Of a stretch of DNA of 64,000 bases, positions 35,635 to 44,035 are shown piece after piece. This DNA comes from Bin55 sp965220235. GTDB taxonomy: Bacteria > Pseudomonadota > Gammaproteobacteria > Pseudomonadales > Azotimanducaceae. Numbering within the stretch: the first letter of the stretch is position 1; every line of letters begins with the position of its first letter. The translations under genes were made by a program, and so were the position numbers. The DNA lies in contig OZ244815.1 of assembly GCA_965220235.1 (NCBI GenBank), forward strand, positions 868,001 through 932,000, given 5' to 3'. A model generated the notes under the pieces. It searched no databases. It had not been told where the DNA came from and saw nothing but the letters and a program-made list of their open reading frames with translations.

Positions 35635-37296
35635 CTACATGCGAGCAAGTACTCGTATCCCGAGCGCCTTCAATCCTGTTTCTAGCGTAGCGGCTGTTCG
35701 ACTACACAAAGTTAGTCGACCATCTCGGATCGGTGGTTCCTCGCTGAGTATTGGGCACTGTTCATAGAAACGCATAAACCTAACGGTCAACTCATAGAGG
35801 AAACTGCATAGGTAATGCGGTTTTGCGTCGGCAACAACCTGTTCAACTACTTCCTGAAATCGTAGTAGATGCACGGCCAACTGGCGTTCGACCTCGGTTT
35901 CTAACCGAGGAGGTTCAGAGCATTGGGTGCGGTCGATATTGCCTTTTTCGAATACGCTGGAAATTCGCGCGTATGCATATTGAAGATAAGGCGCAGTATT
36001 ACCATCGAACGCGAGCATTTCGTCCCAATCGAACGTATAGTCGTGTAATCGATTCTTCGACAAGTCGGCATACTTCACCGCGCCGATTGCGACCGCCCGA
36101 GCTACTTCTTCGCGTTGATCTTTATCGAGCTCCGGATTCTTGTCGTGTATGAGCGCGGTGGCGCGTTCAATTGCTTGGTCGAGAAGATCACGTAATAGGA
36201 TGTTATCGCCTGAACGAGTCTTGAAAGGTCTGCCGTCCTTACCTAGGATCTTTCCGAACGGATGGTGTTCGAGTAGCACGTCAACATCCGCGATATTCGC
36301 GAGTCGACTCGCAGCAAACAGCATTTCGAAATGCAAGATCTGTCGAGCGTCGGTGAAATAAAGCACGCGATCGGCGTGGAGCGTGTCTCGGCGATAGCGC
36401 AACGCGGCGAGATCGGTGGTGTGATAGAGGTAGCCGCCGTCGGACTTCTGCACGATCATCGGTTGAATCTCGCCGTCCTTGTTCTTGAACTGAGGCATGA
36501 AGATGCATAGCGCACCGTCTGATTCGACGAGCACATCATCCTGCTTCTGCAGATCTGCGATCAAAGGACCAATCGCCTCGTTGTAGGCGCTCTCGCCGCG
36601 AATGTCCTCAGTTCGAAGTGACACGTCCAATCTGGCATAAATCTCGCTCATATGTTGTTGAGCAAGTGCCATGAAATGTTCCCACTTCGCGATGGCAGAC
36701 GGTTCGTGAGCTTGCAGTGCCAACACCATCTCACGTGCGCGTTCAGCAAACGCTGGATCTTTTTCGAACCTCTCACTCGCCTCTACATAGAGGGCTTCGA
36801 TATCGCGTAACTCCGCATCTTGCGCCGCTTCATCACCGACTTCGTCAAGAAAAGCGAGAAGACGACCGAATGCAGTACCCCAGTCACCAATATGGTTTTG
36901 TCGGATAACGGTATGACCCGCGAGTTCCAATGTGCGAGCAACCGCATCACCAAGGACTGTGCTGCGTAGGTGACCTACGTGCATTTCCTTGGCTAGATTC
37001 GGTGAGGAATAGTCAACGACGACACGTTGAGGTTGCGTCGTTTTTTCGAGGAGCGTTGTCGACGTAATTTGGTCGCTCAGAAACGCGGGTTTTAGTCGAA
37101 TGTTTAGAAATCCGGGACCGGCGATCTCGATTGTCTCGGCGACATCATCCAGTTCAAGCTCGTCCACGACGCTGGCTGCGAGCTCCCGTGGATTTGTTCG
37201 CGCACGCTTTGCCGCCCCCATGATCCCGTTGACTTGGTAGTCGCCGTATTCGGGACGACCAGCCGGAACGACGACAGCAGGAGGCTCTCCCTCCAC
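35635..37296 (-). CDS. argS: Arginyl-tRNA synthetase
   Basis: Class I synthetase. HVGHLRSTVLGDA is the HIGH region, and the ending RVLARM and anticodon-binding domain are intact. From the first regular start, GTG 37296, it has 553 residues, but the same frame continues upstream with INLQRTLNDRVESTLHRLV, which matches the usual ArgS N-terminus. No ATG, GTG or TTG lies there; only an ATC at 37348-37350 sits where the initiator would be expected. So the true N-terminus is uncertain. The small membrane gene upstream ends just before. Confidence 0.94.
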   Translation of the reverse strand: MEGEPPAVVVPAGRPEYGDYQVNGIMGAAKRARTNPRELAASVVDELELDDVAETIEIAGPGFLNIRLKPAFLSDQITSTTLLEKTTQPQRVVVDYSSPNLAKEMHVGHLRSTVLGDAVARTLELAGHTVIRQNHIGDWGTAFGRLLAFLDEVGDEAAQDAELRDIEALYVEASERFEKDPAFAERAREMVLALQAHEPSAIAKWEHFMALAQQHMSEIYARLDVSLRTEDIRGESAYNEAIGPLIADLQKQDDVLVESDGALCIFMPQFKNKDGEIQPMIVQKSDGGYLYHTTDLAALRYRRDTLHADRVLYFTDARQILHFEMLFAASRLANIADVDVLLEHHPFGKILGKDGRPFKTRSGDNILLRDLLDQAIERATALIHDKNPELDKDQREEVARAVAIGAVKYADLSKNRLHDYTFDWDEMLAFDGNTAPYLQYAYARISSVFEKGNIDRTQCSEPPRLETEVERQLAVHLLRFQEVVEQVVADAKPHYLCSFLYELTVRFMRFYEQCPILSEEPPIRDGRLTLCSRTAATLETGLKALGIRVLARM

Positions 37297-37367
37297 GAGT
37301 CGGTGGAGCGTTGACTCAACACGATCGTTGAGCGTGCGTTGAAGATTGATGGTTTTGTGTTCGGTTG

Positions 37368-37574
37368 TTAAGACTCGCGATTTGCGATCACGTACGTGAT
37401 CCCTAGCGAGCCGCAGATGACCACGAACACGATAGCGAATAACACGCGATGATTGATGAGAGGCTCTGGGTCTAGCGGATCGAATGGCAGCATGTAATGG
37501 ACGGTCATTACCGTAATGAAGGTTCCGAGCAACGCAAGACCGACGATCAGTGCTAGTTGTCGAACACGTACCAT
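37368..37574 (-). CDS. Small two-helix membrane protein
   Basis: A 68-residue protein with two hydrophobic helices (about 7-26 and 42-62) separated by a short loop LPFDPLDPEPLINHR. I do not recognise a family. It starts at ATG 37574, ten bases after the cyclophilin stop is reached on the other side (37585), and reads in the same direction between ppiA and argS, so it is likely co-transcribed. Coding character and tight packing support it. Confidence 0.55.
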   Translation of the reverse strand: MVRVRQLALIVGLALLGTFITVMTVHYMLPFDPLDPEPLINHRVLFAIVFVVICGSLGITYVIANRES

Positions 37575-37584
37575 GATGGTGATC

Positions 37585-38148
37585 TCATTGAATCTCGATG
37601 CTGTGGATCACGGTTTTTTCGACGGGCACGTCGCCATGACCTGCTTCGTTGGCGGTTTCGGATTGTTCGATGTCGCGAACGACTTCCATGCCGCCAGTTA
37701 CCTTACCAAATACCGCGTAGCCAGCCTGACCGCCTTGCGCATTCAGAAAGTCGTTGTCCGCGACGTTGATGAAGAACTGGGCACTCGCCGAGTCCGGGTC
37801 TGAGGTTCTTGCCATAGCGATCGTGCCGGTGACGTTGCCAACCTGGTTGAACGATTCATTCTTGATCGTCTTCGCAACCATACGTTGGTTCATGTTACGG
37901 TCGAATCCGCCACCTTGAATCATGAAACCTTCGATCACGCGATGAAAAATCAATCCGTCGTAGTGATCTGATTCAACGAGCTCAAGGAAATTGGCCGCAG
38001 TGATCGGTGATTTATCAACATAAATCTCCAATTCAATTGCGCCGCGACTGGTATCAATGATGACCGTGGGATTGGATTCCTCTGACATGGATATCGCTCC
38101 GAAAACGAGTAAGAGAGTAGCTACACCGTATCGAATAACGGTTCTCAT
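37585..38148 (-). CDS. ppiA: Periplasmic cyclophilin-type peptidyl-prolyl isomerase
   Basis: Catalyses cis-trans isomerisation of Xaa-Pro bonds. After a signal sequence (basic MRTVIRYG, hydrophobic VATLLLVFGAIS) the cyclophilin core shows YDGLIFHRVIEGFMIQGGG with the catalytic Arg, SASAQFFINV and GYAVFGKVTGGMEVV. ATG 38148 is chosen because it gives a regular signal peptide; a longer frame from 38175 is less likely. Export to the periplasm is predicted, as for PpiA. Confidence 0.9.
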   Translation of the reverse strand: MRTVIRYGVATLLLVFGAISMSEESNPTVIIDTSRGAIELEIYVDKSPITAANFLELVESDHYDGLIFHRVIEGFMIQGGGFDRNMNQRMVAKTIKNESFNQVGNVTGTIAMARTSDPDSASAQFFINVADNDFLNAQGGQAGYAVFGKVTGGMEVVRDIEQSETANEAGHGDVPVEKTVIHSIEIQ

Positions 38149-38257
38149 CGTGTGTGTCAATGGAGCGCTTCCCAAGGTGTGATTAAGGCGGGAATTATGC
38201 GAAGCGTATGAGTGTTGCCGTGTACACCTTCTGGTCCGTTTTTCGCTCGATGTCAGA

Positions 38258-39031
38258 TCAGCGTTTTAGAGCCTCAAGATATTTGCTAACGGTCGTGCTC
38301 AAACCTTCTTCAAGAGCGTCAGCAATCAGTGCATGGCCGATGGATACTTCCGCGATGTCAGCGATGCCACAGAACTTCCGGACATTGGTCTGGTTCAAAT
38401 CATGACCGGCATTTACACCGAGTCCTAGTTCAAGCGCCCGTTCTGCCGCCGCTTTGTATTCTGCGAGATGCTCGTTTGCCACGTCTGAGTCAAGTCCAAA
38501 GTCCTGGGTCGCTTCGACCCACGGTCCAGTGTAGAGCTCGATGCGATCCGCACCAACTTCATTCGCTCGTTCAACTTGCTCGAGATCCGGGTCGAGGAAG
38601 AGGCTTATTCGGACACCAATGTCCTTGTAGCGTTTCACATGCGCCTCTGCGGAGTTGAACGTTCGATCATCTTTGAGATCCCATCCGTGATCAGACGTCA
38701 ATTGGTCTTCACTGTCCGGAACCAACGTGCACTGATGGGGTCGTGTCGTTTCAATGAGAGTTGTGAAACCTGGATAGCCGTTAGCCGCTCTAGTTGAGTT
38801 GGGATTTCCTTCGATATTGAATTCGATTGCAGGATAGTCGGCAAGAAATGCGTGGATTCGGGTTACATCGTCGGGTACGATGTGGCGTTGGTCCGGCCGC
38901 GGGTGTACCGTGATGCCGTGTGCTCCTGCGCTCAATATCGTTGCGCAACTAGCGATCAGATCGGGTCTCGAACCTCCGCGAGCGTTACGTAACCAGGCGA
39001 TTTTGTTTACGTTCACGGAGAGGCGTGTCAT
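38258..39031 (-). CDS. pdxJ: Pyridoxine 5'-phosphate synthase
   Basis: Condenses 1-deoxyxylulose 5-phosphate with 3-amino-2-oxopropyl phosphate, the last step of DXP-dependent vitamin B6 synthesis. TLRNARGG-type start (WLRNARGGSRPDL), GAHGITVHPRPDQRHI, EFNIEGNP and NAGHDLN near the end are diagnostic. The opening SVNVNKIAWLRNARGG has NK where most gammaproteobacterial PdxJ have DH, a form I associate with Bacteroidota. It overlaps the next gene by four bases. Confidence 0.93.
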   Translation of the reverse strand: MTRLSVNVNKIAWLRNARGGSRPDLIASCATILSAGAHGITVHPRPDQRHIVPDDVTRIHAFLADYPAIEFNIEGNPNSTRAANGYPGFTTLIETTRPHQCTLVPDSEDQLTSDHGWDLKDDRTFNSAEAHVKRYKDIGVRISLFLDPDLEQVERANEVGADRIELYTGPWVEATQDFGLDSDVANEHLAEYKAAAERALELGLGVNAGHDLNQTNVRKFCGIADIAEVSIGHALIADALEEGLSTTVSKYLEALKR

Positions 39032-39444
39032 AGCAGTCGACGACCGCCAAATCGCTTACCGATCAGAAAACCGATGCCCAAGAAGATCAAAGCGACGATC
39101 GCGCCAAGACCAAACAACTGAATCTCATTGCGACGCTCAGATTCTCGATATTCGCGCGCAAGGAGCTGGATTTCGTGACGTAGTTGCTCATTCATAATCG
39201 CGAGTGCTTCAGGTCCGTACATGGCTTCTAGTTCGTCCTGAGTCATCGGTTGTCTTTGGATTGACGACGGCGAATTCGTTACCGCGGGAACCGGCGGGGT
39301 TCTTATCACCTCGACATCATCGACCGTTGTGAGCTCCTCCGTTAGTGGTAGCTCTGTGACTTCTTGAGCCGCAAAACGGACGGACATCAATAGCAACAGT
39401 ACCGCGATTGCAAAAACTAGCCAGTGCCGTGGAGACTTCGTCAT
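39028..39444 (-). CDS. Hypothetical protein with N- and C-terminal membrane helices
   Basis: A 138-residue protein with an N-terminal hydrophobic stretch (about 8-25, signal or anchor), an acidic and Pro-rich middle, a charged helix (ELEAMYGPEALAIMNEQLRH, likely coiled coil) and a C-terminal helix (GLGAIVALIFLGIGFLIG) with a basic tail. No family recognised. It overlaps yciB upstream and pdxJ downstream by four bases each, so it belongs to a ygfZ-yciB-x-pdxJ operon. Confidence 0.6.
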   Translation of the reverse strand: MTKSPRHWLVFAIAVLLLLMSVRFAAQEVTELPLTEELTTVDDVEVIRTPPVPAVTNSPSSIQRQPMTQDELEAMYGPEALAIMNEQLRHEIQLLAREYRESERRNEIQLFGLGAIVALIFLGIGFLIGKRFGGRRLL

Positions 39445-40094
39445 GATTCGTCTGAGGTAGTGACAGCATCACCAAACTGTGGACGTTGTTTGGTTAAAAC
39501 CAAGTACAGAATCACCAATCCAAAACTCACTCCGATGACGACAAAGCCGCTGATTGCGCGGTAACCCATCCAAGCATCGTCGGAGATATTCCAGTCAAAC
39601 CCTGGAACCAGATTCGCGAGGAATAGGTTCAGTCCTGCGTTCAAAAATATCGGTACGCTCCAGAGCAACGTAATGATGTTCCATGTTCGAGTTGGAAACA
39701 CGATCATCTTTCCGAGGATGAGTTGCAGTACGTTTTTCTTGATTAAGACGGAACCTACAAAGAAGCAGCCGACCAGAAATCCTGACACACTCGATCGAAT
39801 CTTTATGAAATCAGGATCTCGAAACACGAGCGTCATAGCAGCAAACACCAACGCAATGACGGTCAGAATCTTCATCCACGTCGGTATGGCCTGACGGATC
39901 AGCTTGTAAATTACGAGTTGAGCAAGTAATCCAGCGAGAAGTCCGGTTGTCGCGAGGATCATGTCTCGCCCAAATACAAGAAATACCCCGAAGAAACCTA
40001 TTGCTGGCAATAGGTCGGCGAGTGTCTTTAGGCGACGTTTGGCGGTTGTAGCAGGCAGATCAGGATTGTGGAATGCTTGTTTTGGTTCGCTCAC
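39441..40094 (-). CDS. yciB: Inner-membrane septation protein YciB/IspZ
   Basis: Five-helix membrane protein linked to cell division and envelope synthesis. The family marks are LADLLPAIGFFGVFLVFG near residue 25, MTLVFRDPDFIKIR in the middle, and a segment with WNIITLLWSVPIFLNAGLN. 217 residues with a longer N-terminus than E. coli (179). GTG start overlapping ygfZ by four bases. Confidence 0.88.
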   Translation of the reverse strand: MSEPKQAFHNPDLPATTAKRRLKTLADLLPAIGFFGVFLVFGRDMILATTGLLAGLLAQLVIYKLIRQAIPTWMKILTVIALVFAAMTLVFRDPDFIKIRSSVSGFLVGCFFVGSVLIKKNVLQLILGKMIVFPTRTWNIITLLWSVPIFLNAGLNLFLANLVPGFDWNISDDAWMGYRAISGFVVIGVSFGLVILYLVLTKQRPQFGDAVTTSDES

Positions 40095-40816
40095 GTGACT
40101 TGCTCACTGACCAATTTCATGTCGCGAACGTCCGTGGAAGTTGAGGCGACAACGAGCGCGGACTCCGCATTCTGCGCAACGATCACTGCTTTATCGCCTG
40201 TCTGTGTTCGGACTTGATCACCTAGTGAAAGATTGCCGTTGTCATGCGAGGCGACGAAGAGACGTCGTTTTACTGCACCTCGATGTTCAGCCCGGGCGAC
40301 GACTTCTTGACCTAAATAGCACCCCTTGCTAAAGCTGACCGCATCGAAGTCGGTTAGGTTTAGCATCTGCGGGAGGAACTTACCACTCGTCGCTTCCGTC
40401 ACGAGTGCGTACCCCGTTTCAATCTGAAATACATCGATGTCGTAAGCGAGAGTTTTCTGGTCTGTGAAACCGTATTCCTGTTCCTTTAAGGAGACTTTCG
40501 CTGACTCAGCAGCAGGATTTTGGGTGACATAGTAAGGACGGGGATCAATCGATAGCTCGCATCGTGCAAACCGCATATAAGGAAGTAGATGTTGCTGGAC
40601 GATATCTACGACTGATGCATGCATTAGAAGAACGAAGTGGTCGGTTTTCTCAATCACCCAACCGTTTGCAACGACACGACCTTTGATTTCAGTGATCGCC
40701 ATGGGCATCGCGGTGCAGAGATGTATCGCGTCTAGGTCACACGTGATGTATCCTTGAAGGAAAGTCCGCAGGTTCGGACCCATCACAGTCGCATACGAGA
40801 GATGGTTATTGAGCAT
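40091..40816 (-). CDS. ygfZ: Folate-binding iron-sulfur repair protein YgfZ
   Basis: GcvT-fold, tetrahydrofolate-dependent protein needed for some Fe-S enzymes such as MiaB. The diagnostic K-G-C-Y-x-G-Q-E motif is present in SKGCYLGQEVVARAEHRGAV. At 241 residues it is shorter than E. coli (326), as is common. It diverges from sdhE, as in E. coli. A CCCCG/CGGGG hairpin lies in the shared 125-base leader (40840-40852). Confidence 0.92.
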   Translation of the reverse strand: MLNNHLSYATVMGPNLRTFLQGYITCDLDAIHLCTAMPMAITEIKGRVVANGWVIEKTDHFVLLMHASVVDIVQQHLLPYMRFARCELSIDPRPYYVTQNPAAESAKVSLKEQEYGFTDQKTLAYDIDVFQIETGYALVTEATSGKFLPQMLNLTDFDAVSFSKGCYLGQEVVARAEHRGAVKRRLFVASHDNGNLSLGDQVRTQTGDKAVIVAQNAESALVVASTSTDVRDMKLVSEQVT

Positions 40817-40941
40817 GTTTATAGGAAGTACTTAATCTGCCCCGATGCGGGGTGTGTTTTCAGGAATTTTAGGTTGGGAGATGAACGTGAATAACCCGCT
40901 GATTCACATGAACCGGACCGTTTTAAGCATATTTAGCCGTA

Positions 40942-41199
40942 ATGAGCACTGAAACTTTTAATCGGAATCAAGCGATATGGCGTTCGCGGCGCGGGCTGCT
41001 TGAACTAGATCTCTATCTCACGCCGTTCGCGGAAGCATGTTTTGAGGACCTGTCGAGAGAACTGAAGCGGCAGTACGGTGAATTACTCGAGTGTGAAGAT
41101 CCAGAAATCTTGGATTGGTTGAAGGGGGGGGTTAGCGTACCGTGCGACTATTCAGAGATCGTGGCGAAGATAAAGGAATTCTCGCAGCGCGGGTCTTAA
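40942..41199 (+). CDS. sdhE: FAD assembly factor SdhE
   Basis: Small protein that helps attach FAD covalently to succinate dehydrogenase and fumarate reductase. The RGxxE motif is in RRGLLELDLYLTPF and DPEILDWL is the second conserved part. 85 residues, normal. The codons for LKGGVS contain a run of eight G at 41124-41131, close to the 3' end; slippage would change the last 20 residues only. Confidence 0.93.
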   Translation: MSTETFNRNQAIWRSRRGLLELDLYLTPFAEACFEDLSRELKRQYGELLECEDPEILDWLKGGVSVPCDYSEIVAKIKEFSQRGS

Positions 41200-41216
41200 A
41201 CCGATCAAGTGTGGCT

Positions 41217-42041
41217 TTAATCGATTGCAGGCGAAGATGGACGTACCTGTTCGCGCCAATACCTCGATGGATCTTCACCGCGACAGATCATCGCACGCCT
41301 AGTCCAGTTCGCGTAGCGTTCGTCGATCAGGCGAACGTCAGGCGGCACATAGCGTAGTGTCAATCCGCATCGTCTCGCATTAGATCGATTCCGCCTTGAC
41401 CCATGCACCAATAGATCAGTGTGCAGCGAAAACTCTCCAGCGTTTAGCAATAAAGCATGAGGCGTGCCGAATCTCGTGTGATCCTCGACCTCAAGGTCTA
41501 GCACCGTGTTTTCAGTCCGTTGTTGCCAGGCAAGTTTGCCGTGTAGATGAGACCCAGGCAGAAAACACATGGGTCCCATATTACGGTGGACGTCGTCGAC
41601 GGCAAGCCACACCGTAACGGTTTTAAACGGACGAAAAGGCCAATACGTGGCGTCTTGGTGGAACGGTACTTCGCGTTGATCGGAAGGCATCTTGCAAAAA
41701 TAATGGCTACCCCAGAGCACGATATTGGGTCCGATCAAATCCTCGACGTGATCTAGAAGCAGAGGATTGGTTGCGATATCCCAGATGAAGTCAATTCGTG
41801 TCTGGTACCCATTGATGGCGTAAGCGTCCCGCTCTCGATGCTGAAATTCTGCCAACAGTGCGTCGAAGCGATGACGATGTTGGACTGCTTCGCACTCGTT
41901 GAAGAGACGCAGTTTTTCGATGAACCCATACTCATTGAAATGCGAAATTTGAGCGGTCGAGAGTGTTTTCGGAGACTCATTGAAGACGGGTTGAAACACA
42001 TGGGGTTGCGCTTCATCGACTGCCCTATAGTCCGGTTGCAT
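41217..42041 (-). CDS. Phytanoyl-CoA dioxygenase family protein (1)
   Basis: Fe(II)/2-oxoglutarate-dependent oxygenase of the PhyH family, 274 residues. The metal triad is visible: HQD in EVPFHQDATYWPF and the distal His in TDLLVHGS, with an Arg about 15 residues later for 2-oxoglutarate. GSHYFCKMP and GPMCFLPGSHLHGKL are typical. Substrate unknown; bacterial members hydroxylate lipids, amino acids or halogenate. It diverges from a second PhyH gene 98 bases away. Confidence 0.83.
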   Translation of the reverse strand: MQPDYRAVDEAQPHVFQPVFNESPKTLSTAQISHFNEYGFIEKLRLFNECEAVQHRHRFDALLAEFQHRERDAYAINGYQTRIDFIWDIATNPLLLDHVEDLIGPNIVLWGSHYFCKMPSDQREVPFHQDATYWPFRPFKTVTVWLAVDDVHRNMGPMCFLPGSHLHGKLAWQQRTENTVLDLEVEDHTRFGTPHALLLNAGEFSLHTDLLVHGSRRNRSNARRCGLTLRYVPPDVRLIDERYANWTRRAMICRGEDPSRYWREQVRPSSPAID

Positions 42042-42138
42042 TTGCGCCGATTGAGTCTCTCATTTCGTTCCTATCCGTGGGTGACAAGCACATAGATGTC
42101 GCGGTTATTATGTTTGGGTTCACTCAGGAAAAAGTGCT

Positions 42139-43398
42139 ATGGCTACGGTCCCAACTGTCGCATTGGAAGAGCGTGTTGAGTTTGGCACGGCAGCGTGGGT
42201 TCAAGCGCTAGAAGCGTATATAAGCGGAGCGGATCTACGGACCGATACTCGGTTCAGACACTGCGTGCTCTTGAAAAACGCACCCAAGCACCTAAACGAG
42301 GACCAGGACTCTGCGTTTGGGTACCTCATCGATATCGCGGAAGGTCGTGTGAAGGCGCAAGCGTGCGACTGTGATTCATGCGATGGCGCAACCATCTTGG
42401 ACTACAACCGTGCCCAGCTGCTAGCGACGGCAGTCCTCGGATCGAATCCGACTACAGCTGCGCGAAGATTGAACGATGCCCGTCGTCTCGCACAATCCGA
42501 GCTACCGATCCCGTTTGATACGCTTGGTCTTGGCGCAGAGTTAAAAAACGTATTGCGCGACGCGCATGACCACATGGCATTGCGCACGATCGCAAATCCT
42601 GATGTTGTGCAGCGCGCACAAGCACTGGGGTTGGCTCAGAATCTAACGGAGCTTGACGAAAAAGGCTATACCGTTGTGCACGACGCGTTTTCAAAGGAAT
42701 TCGCGAATGAACTTCGGGAGGAGGCTCATCGTAACCATGATGCTGCACCGCCTGATGTTGGATTTCGTGCGACGATGCTGCTAAAACGTGGCGCGCTGTG
42801 GGAGGAAGCCGTCATCCACCCGTGGGTTCTCACACTTGCAGAGTACCTGCTTGGTCGAGGATGCCTGATCTACCAATCCGACTCGATCATCAAGGGACCC
42901 GGTCTCGACACGCATCCGGGGTTGCATGCTGACTACGGCGCGTCAAGGGTGGCAGAACCGTTTCCCGAATACTGCGTCGAGGCAACGGCGGTTTGGGCAA
43001 TCGATGACTTTGATGAGCCTGCGGGACCAACAGTGATCGTCCCTGGTAGTTTTCGGAATCGTCAACAGGTTCCGCCTGGTACCACACGGGAAGGCGGTGT
43101 ACTGATCGAAATGCCGAGAGGTTCGATTGCTTTCTGGCACGGTGCGTCATGGCACGGTGCAATGCCGCGACGACGCGAAGGAAAACGAACGTCACTGCAC
43201 AATGCGTACGCACGATTTTTCATGCGACCACTCGAACGATACGACGACATCGACCAATCGATTGTCGATCGTAACCCACCGATATTCTCGACTTTGTGCG
43301 GTCTAGACGATCCATTCGGCAAGAGTGGCTATCACGGTGCGGACTTCACTCGAATGCGATATGCGGCCGACGCGAAGTACGGTGCCACGGCGTATTAG
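42139..43398 (+). CDS. Phytanoyl-CoA dioxygenase family protein (2), extended
   Basis: A 419-residue protein in two parts. Residues about 170-400 are a PhyH oxygenase with HAD in GLHADYG, GPTVIVPGSFRNRQQ and the distal His in HGASWHGAMPRRREG followed by an Arg. The N-terminal roughly 150 residues are not of that family and contain a Cys cluster (ACDCDSCDG). Such added domains are unusual; it may be a sterol-carrier-like or redox/metal module. Divergent from the first PhyH gene and probably functionally linked. Confidence 0.75.
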   Translation: MATVPTVALEERVEFGTAAWVQALEAYISGADLRTDTRFRHCVLLKNAPKHLNEDQDSAFGYLIDIAEGRVKAQACDCDSCDGATILDYNRAQLLATAVLGSNPTTAARRLNDARRLAQSELPIPFDTLGLGAELKNVLRDAHDHMALRTIANPDVVQRAQALGLAQNLTELDEKGYTVVHDAFSKEFANELREEAHRNHDAAPPDVGFRATMLLKRGALWEEAVIHPWVLTLAEYLLGRGCLIYQSDSIIKGPGLDTHPGLHADYGASRVAEPFPEYCVEATAVWAIDDFDEPAGPTVIVPGSFRNRQQVPPGTTREGGVLIEMPRGSIAFWHGASWHGAMPRRREGKRTSLHNAYARFFMRPLERYDDIDQSIVDRNPPIFSTLCGLDDPFGKSGYHGADFTRMRYAADAKYGATAY

Positions 43399-43560
43399 TC
43401 AAGTCGGTCTAAAAGATTTGTGAGAAACCTTGTCGAGTGCCGACATGGTTTTCGAGAGATATGCGAGGTTCGAGCGCTATGCTGCGTGGCATTGTTTAGT
43501 TTGGAATATGCAAAGGCTGATAACCCGGTTATCAATCCTCGATGTGATTGACTAAGCAGC

Positions 43561-43875
43561 TTAGCTCTTGCCAACGCGAACGCGCACTTGGGTTAGGTCC
43601 GCGTAATCCGAGAGCTGTTGCAGCTCATGGAGTATTCTCTTGGAATCTAGTCGAATGTGCGTCGCCCAAGTCGAGGAGTCCACAATTAACGTCATGACGT
43701 TCGGCGTACGGCTGACGTAGAGACAGTGCTCGCCGCAGTCTATCGGGAGCATCGAACGCACAACCTGCAAATGCTGACGATTGGCTTCAATCTTGAGCAT
43801 CAAGGGACGCAGACCGACGTAAGCCGAAGTCGGATGGTTAGGATCGAGTGCGTCTTTGAGCGAGTATTCCCTCAT
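43561..43875 (-). CDS. dciA: DnaB-helicase loader DciA (DUF721)
   Basis: Loader of the replicative helicase in bacteria that lack DnaC. From ATG 43875 (MREYSLKDALDP) the product is about 104 residues with the compact fold of DUF721: YVGLRPLMLKIEANRQHL, then NVMTLIVDSSTWATHIR and a short C-terminus ending VRVGKS. A longer frame to 44058 is rejected. dciA is the classic neighbour of secA; here it diverges from it. lpxC, the usual other neighbour, is absent. Confidence 0.8.
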   Translation of the reverse strand: MREYSLKDALDPNHPTSAYVGLRPLMLKIEANRQHLQVVRSMLPIDCGEHCLYVSRTPNVMTLIVDSSTWATHIRLDSKRILHELQQLSDYADLTQVRVRVGKS

Positions 43876-44035
43876 GATCCGTGAGATGTGGAAAGCTCCG
43901 ATTGATATGCGAAATGCTACCCAACGCGATGGATACGTCGTCGGTTTTATTGAGAATAGCGAACAACATGAAGCAAGTTGTGGTCTGATCCCGAGTAAAA
44001 ACCGATAATTGCCTGATCGGCTTAAGCCGACGCGT

